Below are positions 32,643 through 44,774 of a stretch of 64,000 bases of DNA, in pieces. Location of the stretch: NCBI RefSeq assembly GCF_009017415.1, contig NC_092405.1, positions 372,001 through 436,000 of the forward strand, read 5' to 3'. The position numbers and the translations under genes are program-made. The number at the start of each line of letters is the position of its first letter. The first letter of the stretch is position 1. Below the pieces are notes generated by a model. That model was given only the letters and a program-made list of their open reading frames with translations. It was not told where the DNA came from and did not search any database. The DNA is from Aspergillus flavus (lineage: Eukaryota > Ascomycota > Eurotiomycetes > Eurotiales > Aspergillaceae).

Positions 32643-34041
32643 CTTCCAAGGTGGACAGTCTGATTTCGAAGCACGGAGAAAAATGCAGACAGAAGATACT
32701 TCCGCGTTATGATATTGGGTCGCAGTGGAATGGCAACTACTGCCAAGGAATAAACAAGATAGGGTTTCGCAACTACTGGTTCACAAATACCAACGATTCC
32801 AAGAATCTGCTCCTCGCGGGAAAGGCAGATCTATGTACCAGCACAGCGCAGTATTGGGGCCCTTGTTTCGTTGTCAAGAACTATTAACTGCTTGCAGCGA
32901 GCTGCAGGCTTGGCATGCTTACGCAAGGATCATTGGTCCCACTGGCGCCCAAATGTTGGTCTTAATGTTCCTTTTGATCGAGATCATACAGAATGGTGAT
33001 GTGGCATGTGAAGAGTTGCACTAATTACGACTCTGTGGATCAAATGTGCATCGGGTTGTGGTGATTGAAGTGCCGCTCCCGATAAAATGAAAGAACTGTT
33101 CACGACTCGTGAGGCTTTTTGAAGAGATAGGATATCCCTTTCAATCGATCGGGTACCTAATCAAAGGGTGCAGACGTTAATCCCTGCTTGAAGCGACCCA
33201 AAGCTGGTCTTCCTTGTACTCAGCATCCATTAGTTCATTCCGCTATAGACCCACAGACACGCTGGAGATTGCTAACGGCATAGATAATCTTACGATAAGA
33301 CTTCGGAAGCCATTTCAACAATCCCATCGTTCACTGAAACACAGCGATTGAAGGGTGGATCTGCTCTTAGATATATCCCACGACAACCTATCGACATGCA
33401 GTTTCTCAATGCTCAGCCTGTCTTCCTGTCACAATTCCGACCGATATATACCTCATGATACACTTTTGGCCATCATTAACGAAAGTATACGCTTAGCATA
33501 TGCATTCCTTCGCTATATCGAGACGTGATAGTTGAGGCTAATATATTTGGCATCACTTTCTTCCATAAAGCTGGATCACGGGAGCTATGGCCAAAGCGTG
33601 TACGCCTCAATGCCCAGGGGTGATCATAAAGACTTTCCTGGTATGGCTCATTGTGTAGGTCGTCCATGCTTGCGAGGAAAGCTAGCTGTTCCCATATCTG
33701 GGGTCGGCGATTTTCCTCCTAAGGTCGAAGTCAAGAGGGCCAGCTTACGATCAGACTTGGAGTTGTGATGTCCACATTCTTTTGTTAATTATGCGAAAGC
33801 GTTCGCCGCGCTTAGTTCGGTCCTCTATCAATTTCGCGAGAGATGTCCGACCGAATTAAATTATATTGCAGTGATTTGGTTTACGCAAGACAGTGATTGC
33901 GGGGATTAAAGCTCCGTGGGCCACACCGTTGTCTGAAATTGTCTAGTCAAGCTTCATGCCCTCGGGTGAATGTGGTCCGAGGGGTTTTTCCATCAATCCG
34001 ATGAGTGGAAACTAGTGCGCTATTGAGTCCCCGCATTTGTG

Positions 34042-34072
34042 CCCCAGACTACTTACGGGGTGGTTTCCGGGG
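34042..34072. promoter_or_regulatory. paired CreA-like sites upstream of the rhamnogalacturonate lyase
   Basis: ccccag at 34042-34047 (ctgggg on the other strand) and ccgggg at 34067-34072 both match SYGGRG and are 20 bp apart, 250-280 bp upstream of the start. Close pairs are typical of CreA-repressed pectinase genes. Confidence 0.4.
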
Positions 34073-34229
34073 CTCCGCAAGTTACGTCGGTCTGGCGAGG
34101 TCCACATGGCCGTGAGTTTGGTCAAGCTTCGTGCCCCTGGTCGGAGTGGCACCATGCCTTCTTCATATAAACTAGCTCCTCTCGGGATAATAACCGCCGG
34201 TAATGGGGCTGGTGAAGTTTTACGCTAGC

Positions 34230-34236
34230 TATAAAT
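34230..34236 (+). promoter_or_regulatory. TATA box of the rhamnogalacturonate lyase gene
   Basis: TATAAAT 92 bp upstream of the ATG at 34322, at core-promoter distance. Confidence 0.5.
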
Positions 34237-34321
34237 GCCGGAATGTCCCTTCCTCAAGACGAGAACTGTTGCGTGGCGCCATTTGTTCGGCTGACAGCTA
34301 CAGAACGTTGACCATCACAAT

Positions 34322-36416
34322 ATGCGTCTCCGCACTTCCCTTGGCGTGGCCTCTGCCTGCGCCTCCGTTGCATCTGCAGCGCTGAAGGTCACGGAGGACA
34401 ACAGTACAATCACCCTGGCCAATGACCGATTGACATCCACCTTTGCGAAAGATAAAGGTCGCGTCTCGGAGCTCTTCCTCGATGGCCAGGACCTTCTTGG
34501 GCCCATATCGGGCAATACCGGTGTTGGTCCGTATCTTGATTGCTACTGTATACCCTCCGGCTTCTACACTGCTGGCAGTACCGACCCTCGTTTGGAGGTA
34601 GTCCAGGGAACCGATTCGACTGGGACAAAATATGCTGGCGTCATCTTAAACGACACATACACGCCGACAGGACAGCAGTTTCAGCAATATTGGTTCCTCC
34701 GAGACGGCGAGACCGGTCTGCATACGTTTAGCCGCTTGGCGTACTACAACGAGACGACCCCGTTTTTGCGCAACTTGCAAGAATTTCGAACTCTCTTCCG
34801 CCCAAATACTGAGCTATGGACACACCTGACATCCAGTGAGGCTCAGACGGCTCCCCTCCCCAGCAAGGAAGCAATCGCGAACGAGGTTGTCGTGCAGGAT
34901 GCAACGTGGCGCTTCAACAATACCCCGAATGATGCATACTACACTCAATTCTCGGAGTATTTCACCAAATATACCTTCTCTAACTGTATGGGCCTCTTTA
35001 AAACATACTGGTATGCTGCATCAGCTAATTTGCAATAGTGTGGCGAGATAACAGTGTCCACGGTTTATATGCCGATGGAACCAACTCGAACGGCACTACG
35101 TATGGAGCATGGCTCGTCATGAACACCAAGGACACATACTACGGTGTACGTTAGCAGATCAATCCAAGTTTGTAACGCGCCGCTGACCAGTTTAGGGACC
35201 CTTACACTCCGACCTGACAGTCGACGGAATCGTTTACAACTATCTCGTGTCGAACCACCATGGAGAAGGAACGCCAAACATCACCAATGGCTTCGACCGC
35301 ACCTTTGGTCCCCAATATTATCTCTTCAACGGTGGAAAGGGCTCTAAGTCATCTCTGGAAGATTTGCGATCGGAGGCTGAGACCCTTGCCGACCCAGGAT
35401 GGAACGCTGACTTCTACGACTCCATTGCCAAGCATGTCATCGGGTATGCTCCCTCTAGTAAGCGCGGCAGCGTACAAGGACAAGTTAAGCTTCCCAAGGG
35501 TTCAACGCGACCCATCGCAATTCTGACGGTTGACGGACAATACTTCCAAGACAACTCGGTGGAGGCTTCGTCGCATCAATACTGGGCCGAGATGGGCCAG
35601 GACGGAACTTTCCAACTGGACCACGTCAAGGAAGGCAAATACCGCTTGACTGTCTTTGCAGACGGTATCTTCGGCGACTTCGTGCATGATGGCGTCGAGG
35701 TGCAAGCCGGGAAGGTAACCAAGGTGCAAGAGACTTGGGAACAGGAGTCCGCTGGTGTCGAGGTCTGGCGACTGGGAACCCCCGACAAGTCCTCGGGCGA
35801 ATTCCTCCACGGCGACGCACCAGACCCAACACACCCATTGCACCCTCCCCAGCACTTTATCTACTGGGGAGCGTATGACTGGCAGCAGGACTTTCCCAAT
35901 GGTGTCAACTATACCATCGGCAGCAGCGACCCTGCCGTCGATTTCAACACCGTGCACTGGTCGGTGTACGGTCCGACCCCTGCAAACCCCGACGTCGAAT
36001 ATGACACCACACACGACTGGACGATCAACTTCTCCTTGGACAAGAAGCAGCTGCAGCAACGCAAGACTGCCACGCTGACTATCCAACTAGCCGGCGCCAA
36101 GACCGCAGCTGGCAATACAGACGTGTACAACGCGACTGAGCCCTACGCTAATCTTGCGTTGGAAAGCTACATCAACGAGCAGAAGGAGCCGCTGACTTTG
36201 TTAGTCGGTTTCAACCAGTCCAGCAGCTGCATTGTCCGCTCTGCTGTCAGCTGCTACCAGGTTCGGTCGCGCATGGAATTCCCCGCCGACTGGCTGAACG
36301 TTGGAAATAATGTGCTCACCTTGCATCTCCCGCGTAATGCCACGGACTACGAGACGGCGGTTCTCCCGGGGACAGTGTATGTCCAGTACGATGCATTGCG
36401 TCTTGAGCTGGCTTAA
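34322..36416 (+). CDS. rglB: secreted rhamnogalacturonate lyase B, polysaccharide lyase family 4
   Basis: Three exons (34322-34985, 35039-35145, 35196-36416) give 663 residues, the length of Aspergillus RglB and longer than RglA. A signal peptide (about 1-19, ending SVASA) leads into the N-terminal beta-sandwich with IGPYLDCYC-like VGPYLDCYCIPSGFYTAG and QQYWFLRDGETGLHTF. The second exon carries LWRDNSVHGLYADG. A fibronectin III-like middle domain (GQVKLPKGSTRPIAILT, YRLTVFADG) and a C-terminal jelly-roll carbohydrate-binding domain (FIYWGAYDWQQDFPNGVNY, PGTVYVQYDALRLEL) follow. The enzyme cuts rhamnosyl-galacturonic acid bonds in the pectin backbone by beta-elimination, outside the cell. Many N-glycosylation sequons are present. 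All junctions keep frame and the gene appears intact. CreA-like sites upstream fit glucose repression. Confidence 0.95.
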
Positions 36417-36855
36417 TGTTGGGAGCATAAATGCGAGTTGAAGGTCGCTGTTGTATATATGTATGCCTTGCCAAGCTTGGCTAGTGTTCTAGTTGTACAG
36501 AAATTAATTCAGTTTTCAGTGAACGATCAGCGAGGGATATGTTATTGTGACCCTGCGTCCTAAGATTTCATAACACTAGTCACTCATCATTAAGAGTGGA
36601 CCATTCAAATCTCTCGCAGGTCTATATATACCACATTCCATGCGCAAGTAGTTTGTATAAAACGTCAAAGCGAAGCTAATTGAGTACACCACCTGCACCA
36701 CAGCATCATTGCCGTAAATAACAGCCTATACTTCACGCTTTAAACGATATAAAAAGATTCTAGTCTGACAAATGCAAAGATATATACAAGTCTACCAATT
36801 CGCAAAGAGATCATAACATCATCATTATTCCACCACCATATTCACAGACAACGAA
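36417..36855. other. intergenic, convergent 3' flanks
   Basis: 439 bases between the lyase gene and the SLC10A7-like gene, which converge. A/T-rich with no coding signal. Confidence 0.5.
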
Positions 36856-38090
36856 TTAGCAATCACCCTTCCTCTCCTCCCTTTCCCTCTCCGACGAGTC
36901 TTCCACATCCAAAGAACCACACTCGCCCCCATTCTCCCTACCCCCATCAACCGAATAAACCTTGCTAACCAACCACCCCCTAAAAACCGGCACCAAAAGC
37001 GACCCCAAAGCAATCTGCAAACCCTGAAAAATAACCATAGGCAACTGAATCTTCGCCTTCTGCGAAACATCGAGACCTTGAAAGATGAGGTTCGCCAATG
37101 GAACACCCATAGCGGGCGTCTTGGCCGGTACGCAGTAAGCTACTGCTACCGTGTCTTCTCTCGAGAGCCAGAGGAAGGACACCGAGACTGAGACGGTTAG
37201 CCAGACGATGAACATGGCGATGGAGATGAAGACGACGAAGATGATGTTCGAGGCTTTTACGGAATTGAATACGTTTGAGCTGAAGGCTGCGTCGTAGGCT
37301 TGCCAGACGACTAGGAGGAGGCAGATTGAGCTTAGTTTGTTGAGTTTCCAGGTTGTGAAGATTTTGCGAAGGGGTTTGGGGAAGAGATGTTGGAGGATTT
37401 GGCCGATGAACTGGGTTTCTTCGTCAGTATTGATGGATTTACTTCTTTTGGTTGAGGTTTCTATATGCAGGTAGCTCTACTTACCATAGGTATAAAGACG
37501 GATAATCCAATCTGTTTAAAGATACGCGCATAGATAGCCGCATAATTACCCTGTTCCTCGCCAAGAAAATCGGTATACCATGGCTTCGGCAGACAATACA
37601 TCTGAATAAGCAGGGGCGTTAAAAAAGGCCCCAGGAAATTCCCGATAGTTGATTCTACTACCGTCAGAGCATCATTGCCGTGCGCATTCCGCGTCATGAC
37701 TACATTGGATGAGATGGTAGTCGGGACACAGCCCATGAGAAGAAGACCAATAAGTAAAGCATCATCCATGAAATTAGGATTCGTTGCGCACAGCGACACG
37801 ACGGCGTAGATAGACGCCGAGGTGAACAGGAAACATTGTATCTGCACGAAGAGGTGGACTTTCCATCGACTATAGTTCTCGATCAATGCGCGTGTGGATA
37901 ATGTACACCCCGTGATGAAGAAAATGATTGTGACGCAGAGATATGAAATCACTGTTTCAATTGTATCCTGGTCTTTTGTCGGGGCTGGTGCTTGAGAGGC
38001 AATGAGGATGACGATGCCAATGCCGATTAGAAACCATTGCCCTAGGATGATCTCGAGGATCTTGCGCCAGAGGGGTTCTTCTGCTGGCAT
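36856..38090 (-). CDS. SLC10A7/RCH1-like bile acid:sodium symporter family protein
   Basis: Two minus-strand exons (38090-37485, 37410-36856) with a 74-nt intron give 386 residues and about ten hydrophobic segments. The family pattern is clear: a short N-terminus before QWFLIGIGIVILIAS, CVTIIFFITGCTLSTRAL, then the crossover motif MGCVPTTISSNVVMTRNAHG and, in the second half, VAVAYCVPAKTPAMGVPLAN, the two inverted-repeat signatures of SLC10-type carriers. In Candida and yeast the RCH1 relatives sit in the plasma membrane and dampen cytosolic calcium uptake; animal SLC10A7 affects Golgi and calcium homeostasis. A similar role here is inferred. The C-terminal 40 residues are hydrophilic and charged (EREREERKGD). 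The gene appears intact. Confidence 0.9.
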
Positions 38091-39194
38091 GGCAGAAGTG
38101 AGGAGTATTCGGACCAGGGCTTATTGTATGTATACCTTTTTTAAATGCATTGTTTTTATGGTTTGGGCCTGGCATGTCTTTTCCATGTGGAGATCGGCAG
38201 ATTGTTTAGGCGATAAGGCAAGAATCTGCCGAAGGCGTGAGATTTTCCGAAATGACTTGATTTGTTGGCGGTGCACGGATATTGATTGATAAGGGTTCCA
38301 CTGCTTTGATAACGACAGAAAGAGACTGTTCTCTATAGATCTAGATACAAGAATACAAGTGTCTGGAAATTGTGGGCAGTCTCACCTCCTAGTCTCATTT
38401 AGATGCCATCGGCTCAGAAGACGAGTGGGTATAAATATGGATGATAAACGCCGCAGAGATATATCTACCATCTCGCAAGGATCCACGATACTTTTACTAT
38501 CACTCAAAGGTGTTAATAGATTGATTGATCTAGTACGATAGTCATTCTATCCTCACAGCTAGCATTACCTCCTCTAGACGTTGAGTAAGAGGTAATTGAA
38601 AACACGCCAAAGTAACAAGCGAAGCCTGTGGATTAAGGTCGGTCATATTCATTGGTCCCGTTCCCATAGTGACAAAGCTCTCAAGTATAGAATAATGCCT
38701 ATCGAAGTGGACGTTGTACACCTGGATACATATGTCAAGGCGAAGGTAAGCCATTACGGGCTACAGACATAAGCATATAGCAATGCCAACGTCGTGACCG
38801 CTTCAAACAGTTGGGCTACTGCTAAGACAGGGCTCATAGGTCATAGAAAAGATTCCCTGCATCCCGCTGAAGGTTCTACTAGACTCTATCAGTGAATTAA
38901 ACCCCACCACGTGGGTTTCTAGTGTTTCTCTTCGCGACAGCCACCATATGAACAGATCTTTCCCTCTATCTGCCCACCTATCTTTTGAGTTGCAACTACA
39001 AAGATCGCAGTCATATATCCACGCCGTGATCGCAATCAAAATCCCCCCAAATATCCCAGATACCGCACAGAAAAAAGACCCTCTCCGCTCCAGCACTTGC
39101 AGAGGAAGTGAGTGGACTTGGTGTGTATAAAGATCAAAACACAGGCAAAGCAAGCTGGAGAAGCTAAAGGTATATTAAGTCCTATGTCAACCAC
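38091..39194. other. intergenic, 1.1 kb
   Basis: Promoter side of the SLC10A7-like gene and left flank of the interrupted ORF. Open frames (for example 38803-39153 minus) show no domain. Nothing supported. Confidence 0.5.
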
Positions 39195-39695
39195 ATGGGA
39201 AAGGCCCGACTAACGCCAAATAGAGAAGTCTACGGAGCTCACCCAGAACGTCGCTATGACCTCTACTATCTCACAAGACTCCGCCGAAGCCTCAAGTGGT
39301 ACAGCCGCAAATCATCACCCGTTTCACGGAAATCTGGTTAAGGGACCATCCAGGAGAAGGACTTCGAATCGAGCTCAGCTCTGCGGACAATCATACACGA
39401 TCTCGAGAGAACGACTGAGCTTTGTAACTTGAAGTTGCAGCGTCTAGAAGCGACCAATTTGGAATTTTGGGAACGACAGGCTATAGAGCTGGGGGCTCAT
39501 GTGCAGGTCAAAACAGAGCACCCGACGGCTCCATCATCGACCAAACCGTCACTCAAAAGACAAGCCTCGTCAGCATATAACACAATGAATAAGAATTCGA
39601 AGAAGGCCCGAGTTCTGCCGGCGAAACGCTCGTCACGGTATTGTGTGAAACTCTCTGATTCGGATCTAACAGATGATGATGAGTTTTCAATCTAA
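39195..39695 (+). pseudogene. interrupted ORF for a coiled-coil, basic/acidic-tailed protein
   Basis: From 39342 to a stop at 39693-39695 one frame is open and clearly protein-like: a helical coiled-coil segment (ALRTIIHDLERTTELCNL, then RLEATNLEFWERQAIELG), a basic Ser/Lys-rich middle (KKARVLPAKRSSRYC) and an acidic end (DSDLTDDDEFSI). No ATG starts it. In the same frame an ATG at 39195 opens 48 codons but hits TAA at 39339-39341. In the frame one base over, an ATG at 39256 opens a more natural N-terminus (MTSTISQDSAEASSGTAA) that would join if one base were present in the aaggga run near 39342. I could not find an intron of normal length that joins either start in frame. So this is either a broken gene, a sequencing error in a short G run, or a gene with an unseen upstream exon. 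Product unknown, probably nuclear. Confidence 0.45.
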
Positions 39696-41468
39696 CGGCA
39701 GCGATATTCCTTTGGGTGGTCGGATAGTTTCAATGTGGAAATCCTACCTACTCTACCAGAGGTATAACTCCTCGAATAGTGTCTAGTCCAAGGAACTACA
39801 GGGCGGATTCTGCTAGGGATAATCATCCTTCGACACTCATTTCACGATGATCTCTTAAAAAAATGCTTTCGATGAGTCTATGATGGATACATGTGGTTAC
39901 TTTGCGTTTGTCTTTTAACCTTTGGTGGTTTTCTTACAGTATACTCATTAATAAGAGCAAGTTGAGTTCAAGTCTCTTTATGACTTTTCACAGGACATTA
40001 TCCAGTGCTGTAGTACTATAGTTTCTCCACGTTGCTACTATAACACACAGAATCGCGTATACCACTCACTCACGATTGAGATATAGTCTATGAAATATGC
40101 ACATTCATTACATATTAATGCCATTTTAACATACAGTTCATTCCTCATCAACCCAAAACCGCACGACATCTCATGCAGACTCTCCACGACACCCCATTTA
40201 AGCTCGCCATGCGCCAAGTCCCTGGGACTCCCTGGGACGGGTGTTCACCATTGACCTGTCCCAAAAGAGGTTGGCAGGCCCTCCTTTCTCGGAGAACTTC
40301 AGGAATTTCGCTCCGCTGGCCTTATATAAGGCAAATTTTCACAATAATATAAACTTTGGTAGAGGTTTAAGCTAAGGATCTCGATCTAGTTTAGTTCATT
40401 TTAAATAAATCTGCAGCCACGAGTAGAATCTTTATACAAAGATAGGATAATATAAATTAAAATACAGTTATACATAATTCTAAGAACTCTTGGTACGATC
40501 TAACGCAACAGGAAGAAATGCGACATCACCCGTGGCATCAGAATACGACAGTCTACTACCACCTTCATCAACTTTACCCCGGAAAATGACCTTTCAGACT
40601 GGTAGGAATACGAGATGGGGTCCGTGCCCGTCCTTCAGGGCCATGTCAATAAGATCAGGAGGTATTATATAAACCTCACGGATCAAAAACCTCTGGACCG
40701 TGCGTTGGCAGGCCAGTTGCGGGTGAAACGCCAGCATTGCCACGTTGTATCCTCTGAAAGCTAGCTCGTTTATACATTTCTTTTGTCGTTGGTAACAACA
40801 CACATTATTTATTCTAGCATAGGGCCGATGAATATTTAGGGTTGAGGTGAAGACAGGTGACTGCGAGATCAGCACATGATAGTCTAGGCCCTAGACATGG
40901 TTGGAGATGGAGACGTGGCATGATGGGGATCTGAGATCGCTGGAGTCGTGGACTGAATCGTCCAGGTGGAGCTTAAGATTAGTGATCAGTTTGCCCCTTC
41001 GAATCTAACTTGAGGAGGAGTATCTCACGCGGGTTTAGCCGAGGTAGCGAAACCCATTCACAAGACAAATGTTTCTTGACCACGAGAACAGGATATACGA
41101 GGGATGTAAAGACCCTTGAACAACGCACGTCGGACGTCACGCATTAGAAGCATACAGAGCAAGGATCAGGACAAATCAGATTCAGGATATTCTAATCGTC
41201 GGTTAAAGATCTCACTTTAATATTCCTGGTGTCGCATACACTCGGCGTCCGATCGGTAAATCGGCTTACCGCAAGGGGCATCAGCCTCGGTACATTCTTC
41301 TCCGTAATGAAGTTCCCATGATTGGCGCACATCTCTTCCTCCCCCATATAAATCTATAAAACTATTATAGGATGGCCTATCTTTCCCCGCAAAAAGAGTT
41401 TTAGTCCTCCCCCAGAAACAACTTACTTTCATTGTGGTGGGCGAAAGCAACAAAAAGCCAGAATCACC
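39696..41468. other. gene-poor stretch of 1.8 kb with an AT-rich core
   Basis: No gene seen. 40330-40480 is markedly A/T-rich (many ataatataaa and taaatt runs) between two stretches of ordinary composition, as can result from decay of an old repeat. The last 100 bases are the promoter of the acyl-CoA dehydrogenase gene, including tataaaac-like runs near 41347-41360. Confidence 0.45.
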
Positions 41469-43170
41469 ATGTCGAAAACATTCTCCCGCGCCGAGGTCGC
41501 CAAACACAACACCGAAGACTCCGTCTGGTGCATCATCGACCACCGCGTCTACGACCTCACAGATTTCCTCGACGCCCACCCCGGCGGTAGCGTTGTCCTC
41601 AACCAAGTCGCCGGCCAAGATGCGACCGCCGAGTTCTATAACCTCCACCGTCAAGAAGTCCTCGAGAAATACCGCGACGAGCTCTGCATCGGAACCGTAG
41701 AAGGCGAAACCCCCGAGATTGCGCCCCGTGAACCCGGCAGCCTTAGCGAAGTCCCCTATGCCGAGCCCCTCTGGCTGCGTCCCGACTTCAAGAACCCCTA
41801 TTATAAGGAGAGCCATCGTCGGTTGCAGCGCGCCGTGCGCGAGTTCACCGATCGCTATATCTACCCCGAGGCGCAGGAAAAGGAGAAGGATGGCACATAT
41901 ATCAGTCAGGAGTTGATCGATCGCATGGCGGAGGCTGGCATTTTGGCTATGCGTTTGGGTCCCGGAAAGCATTTGCATGGTCGCAAATTGCTGGGTGGTG
42001 CTGTTGATGGAAAGGAGTTCGACTATCTCCACGATTTGATTGTTTCGCAGGAGCTGAGTCGCGCGAATGCTAGAGGTGGGCTTGGTCTTCGGCATTTGCT
42101 GTCGTGGCGAGGTGTTGTGTGCTAACGGTTGCTAGGCTTCTCCGACGGAAACATGGCTGGTATGGCTATCAGTTTGACCGCCGTTCAGCAGTGGCTGCGC
42201 AATGTCCCTCTTCGCGACCAGATCACCGACGAGGTTCTGTCGGGCAGAAAGAAGATGTGTCTTGCCATTACCGAAGCTTTCGCTGGCAGTGACGTGGCTG
42301 GACTGCGTACCACGGCGACAAAGACTCCAGATGGCAAGCACTACATTATCAACGGCACCAAGTACGACCCCTGCCATCGAATACTCGCGACATTGCTAAC
42401 AATACCGTAGGAAGTGGATCACCAACGGCATGTTCGCCGACTACTTCGTTGTGGGCTGCAGGACCGAGAAGGGCTTCTCAGTGATTTTGGTCCCCCGCGG
42501 TGAGGGCGTGGAAACTAAGCTGATCAAGACTTCCTACTCGACCGCGGCCGGTACGGCATACATTCAGTTCGAGAACGTCAAGGTTCCTGTTGAGAACCTG
42601 CTGGGCGAGGAACACAAGGGCTTCATCGTCATCATGAGCAACTTCAACCACGAGCGTTTCATGATGGCCTGCGGTACGATTCGCATGGCCATGACGGTGG
42701 TCGAGGAGTGCATGAAATGGTGCAACCAGCGCATTGTCTTCGGCAAGAAGCTGATTGAACAGCCTGTCATGCGACAAAAGTGATTACCACCTTTTCCATT
42801 CTCTAGAAAGAATGAAATGCTAACCATAAACAGACTCGCCCGAATGATCTCCCTCTGCGAATCCAACCAGGCCTGGCTGGAATCCATCGCTTACCAAATG
42901 TGCAACATGACCTACAAGGAACAAGCGACCCATTTAGGTGGTCCTATCGGTCTGCTCAAGTCGCACGCAACCCGCGCCGCACAGGAGATCGCTGAGCAAG
43001 CGACGAACATCTTCGGTGGTCGTGGTTTGACCCAGACCGGTATGGGCAAGGTCATCGAGATGTTCCACCGCACGTATAAGTTCGACGCCATCTTGGGTGG
43101 AACAGAGGAGATTCTGGCCGATTTGGGCGTGCGACAGGCTATGAAGAAATTCCCTAAGGCGATGTTGTAA
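41469..43170 (+). CDS. acyl-CoA dehydrogenase with N-terminal cytochrome b5 domain
   Basis: Four exons (41469-42075, 42136-42361, 42411-42779, 42834-43170) give 512 residues. Residues about 3-78 are a cytochrome b5 domain: SVWCIIDHRVYDLTDFLDAH with the haem-ligand HPGGS, and the second ligand region in FYNLHR. The remainder is a full acyl-CoA dehydrogenase: N-terminal helical domain (LIDRMAEAGILAMRLG), the FAD/substrate segment CLAITEAFAGSDVAGLRTTA, KWITNG, the NFNHERFMMA and FGKKLIEQPVMRQKLA stretches, IFGGRGLTQTGMG and the closing GGTEEILADLGVR. It should oxidise an acyl-CoA to the 2-enoyl-CoA, with the b5 domain as a possible built-in electron partner. This fusion is known in filamentous fungi. 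No targeting peptide is obvious at the N-terminus. All junctions keep frame. Confidence 0.94.
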
Positions 43171-43444
43171 AATATGTACTTCAGGATCTAGATACCATAA
43201 ATTTGTTATGTTGTTCGATATGATCTTTCTATGGGTACATTTTTCTATGCACGAGCCACGTAGAACATCACCAATTGGCGTTTTCTCAACCATAGTGGCA
43301 TTGAAACACGCCAGTACATTGTAAACAATGGTTCTTTTTTTATCGCAACGCCATAGTTCGACGCGAATGATGTAGTCCTAAAACCATTCCCTCGTCCACA
43401 AGCCCCACCAAACTCCCATTTCCTCCTTAAACCTCCCCTTACAA

Positions 43445-44228
43445 TCATTGCATCGACTGCTGTTCCGAATCCATACTCGTCTCAATCTTCTTAATCACCC
43501 GTGCCGGGTTCCCAGCAGCAAAATGAAAAGGCGGCACATCCTAGGCCAAAGTTAGCAATCCACATACCAACGATAAGAAAGAAAAGAAAGGAAAAGACAT
43601 ACCCTAGTAACCACACTCCCAGCCCCAACCGTACTCCCCCGACCAATCCTCACACCCGCCAAAATAATCACACTACCGCCAATCCAAACATCATCCTCAA
43701 CATGCACTTCCTTACCCGCCTCCGGGCCCTCGAGTCCACGTCGCACAGCAGGATCCATCGGATGCGTGGCACCATAGATACTAACATTGGGGCCGAAGAG
43801 CACTCGTTCCCCGATGGTGACAAGACATGTATCCAAGACGAGCAGGTTGAAGTTGAGAAATGTCCCCTTTCCGACTTTGAAATTGAGACCGTGGTCTATT
43901 GAAATCGGGGGGTCGACGAAGGGGTCTGTGTCTTTGAATTGGTCTTCATCTGCTTTGGTATCTATGAGAGGTGGTGGGAGGGGACGAGTGTCGCCGATTA
44001 TACTAGATTTCTGTGAGTACAGTATATATTGCAATTGGGGACAAGGGAGGGAGGGAGGTGAGCATACTCTCTCCACAGTTCTACTCTGCGCCGTCTAGAT
44101 ACTTGTCCGGCTTCATTGAACCGTTGACATGCTAATTTGCATCGCTCGCGGTTGGCCTGTAGATCTTCGTCCCAAGCCCAGTATAGCTCGCCATTGAGCA
44201 TCTTCTGCCACTCTTTGGAGGTGGTCAT
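43445..44228 (-). CDS. hexapeptide-repeat O-acetyltransferase (maltose/galactoside type)
   Basis: Three minus-strand exons (44228-44068, 44002-43603, 43540-43445) give 218 residues. The N-terminal Mac domain is present (SKEWQKMLNGELYWAWDED, helix with CKLACQRFNEA), followed by a left-handed beta-helix of hexapeptide repeats: GKGTFLNFNLLVLD, VTIGERVLFGPNVSIYGATH with the likely catalytic His, and VWIGGSVIILAGVRIGRGST. It should transfer acetyl from acetyl-CoA to a sugar hydroxyl, working as a trimer in the cytosol; the natural substrate is uncertain. The second acceptor was placed after aatctag so that W-R-D-I-I-G-D-T-R is restored, the usual reading at this point in the family. The C-terminus has the typical GNPARVIKKI ending. 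Confidence 0.92.
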
Positions 44229-44774
44229 TGTGTCTATGTAGAGTGCCGGGGGTATAGAATCGTTGGTGATGAAAACTAGGACTTGTCTTACGTACAAGAA
44301 GGTCCTCATCTTTATATCATTATACAGTGTACTCCAAGCCCTGCCCCGCCCCCGCGACCTTGAATCGGGCTTTCGGGGTTGGAAGAATTGCTCGAATGGG
44401 CAATGGATGCAGGCTGAAGCTTTTACTATATTAGGAAGGTAAGGCAATCAGTTGGAGTTTAGCGTTCTTGTTGATCTAACCTAAGAAGGCTAGTGTATAG
44501 CCCGGCAGCCCTTGGCGCTCTTGGCGTTGTTGCTTTGTTTACTTAAATGAGTATCTTGAATACTTGGAAATGTGGCAATGACCCTCTTATGACCTTCGTT
44601 CTCATGAATTCATCGTATTTTCTGTAATGGGGCTTCTTTCTGTTGGAGACTCGGCTGGCTTACATGATGGCACACCAGGAAACCAAGTTATTTAAACAAT
44701 TGGGGCGTCTGGTCTACCTTTGACCGAAACACATATCTTGAACTGAATCAACCATCCAGCAATTACATATAGCC
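44229..44774. other. intergenic, divergent promoters
   Basis: 546 bases between the divergent acetyltransferase and unknown-protein genes. A polypurine/pyrimidine patch and TATA-like tttatatcattat on the plus strand near 44310 belong to the acetyltransferase promoter side. No gene. Confidence 0.45.

Larger units (their letters stand above)
32643..34321. other. intergenic, divergent promoters
   Basis: 1.7 kb between the divergent DHA1 transporter and rhamnogalacturonate lyase genes. I see only short frames without domains. The right end contains CreA-like sites and a TATA box listed separately. Confidence 0.5.

Noticed and set aside
41031..41055. Inverted repeat gggttt..aaaccc
   Set aside because: Six-base arms are expected by chance and no T-tract or RNA context supports a function.
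41217..42095. 292-codon minus-strand ORF
   Set aside because: Opposite the cytochrome b5/acyl-CoA dehydrogenase exon; long only because of codon bias on the other strand.
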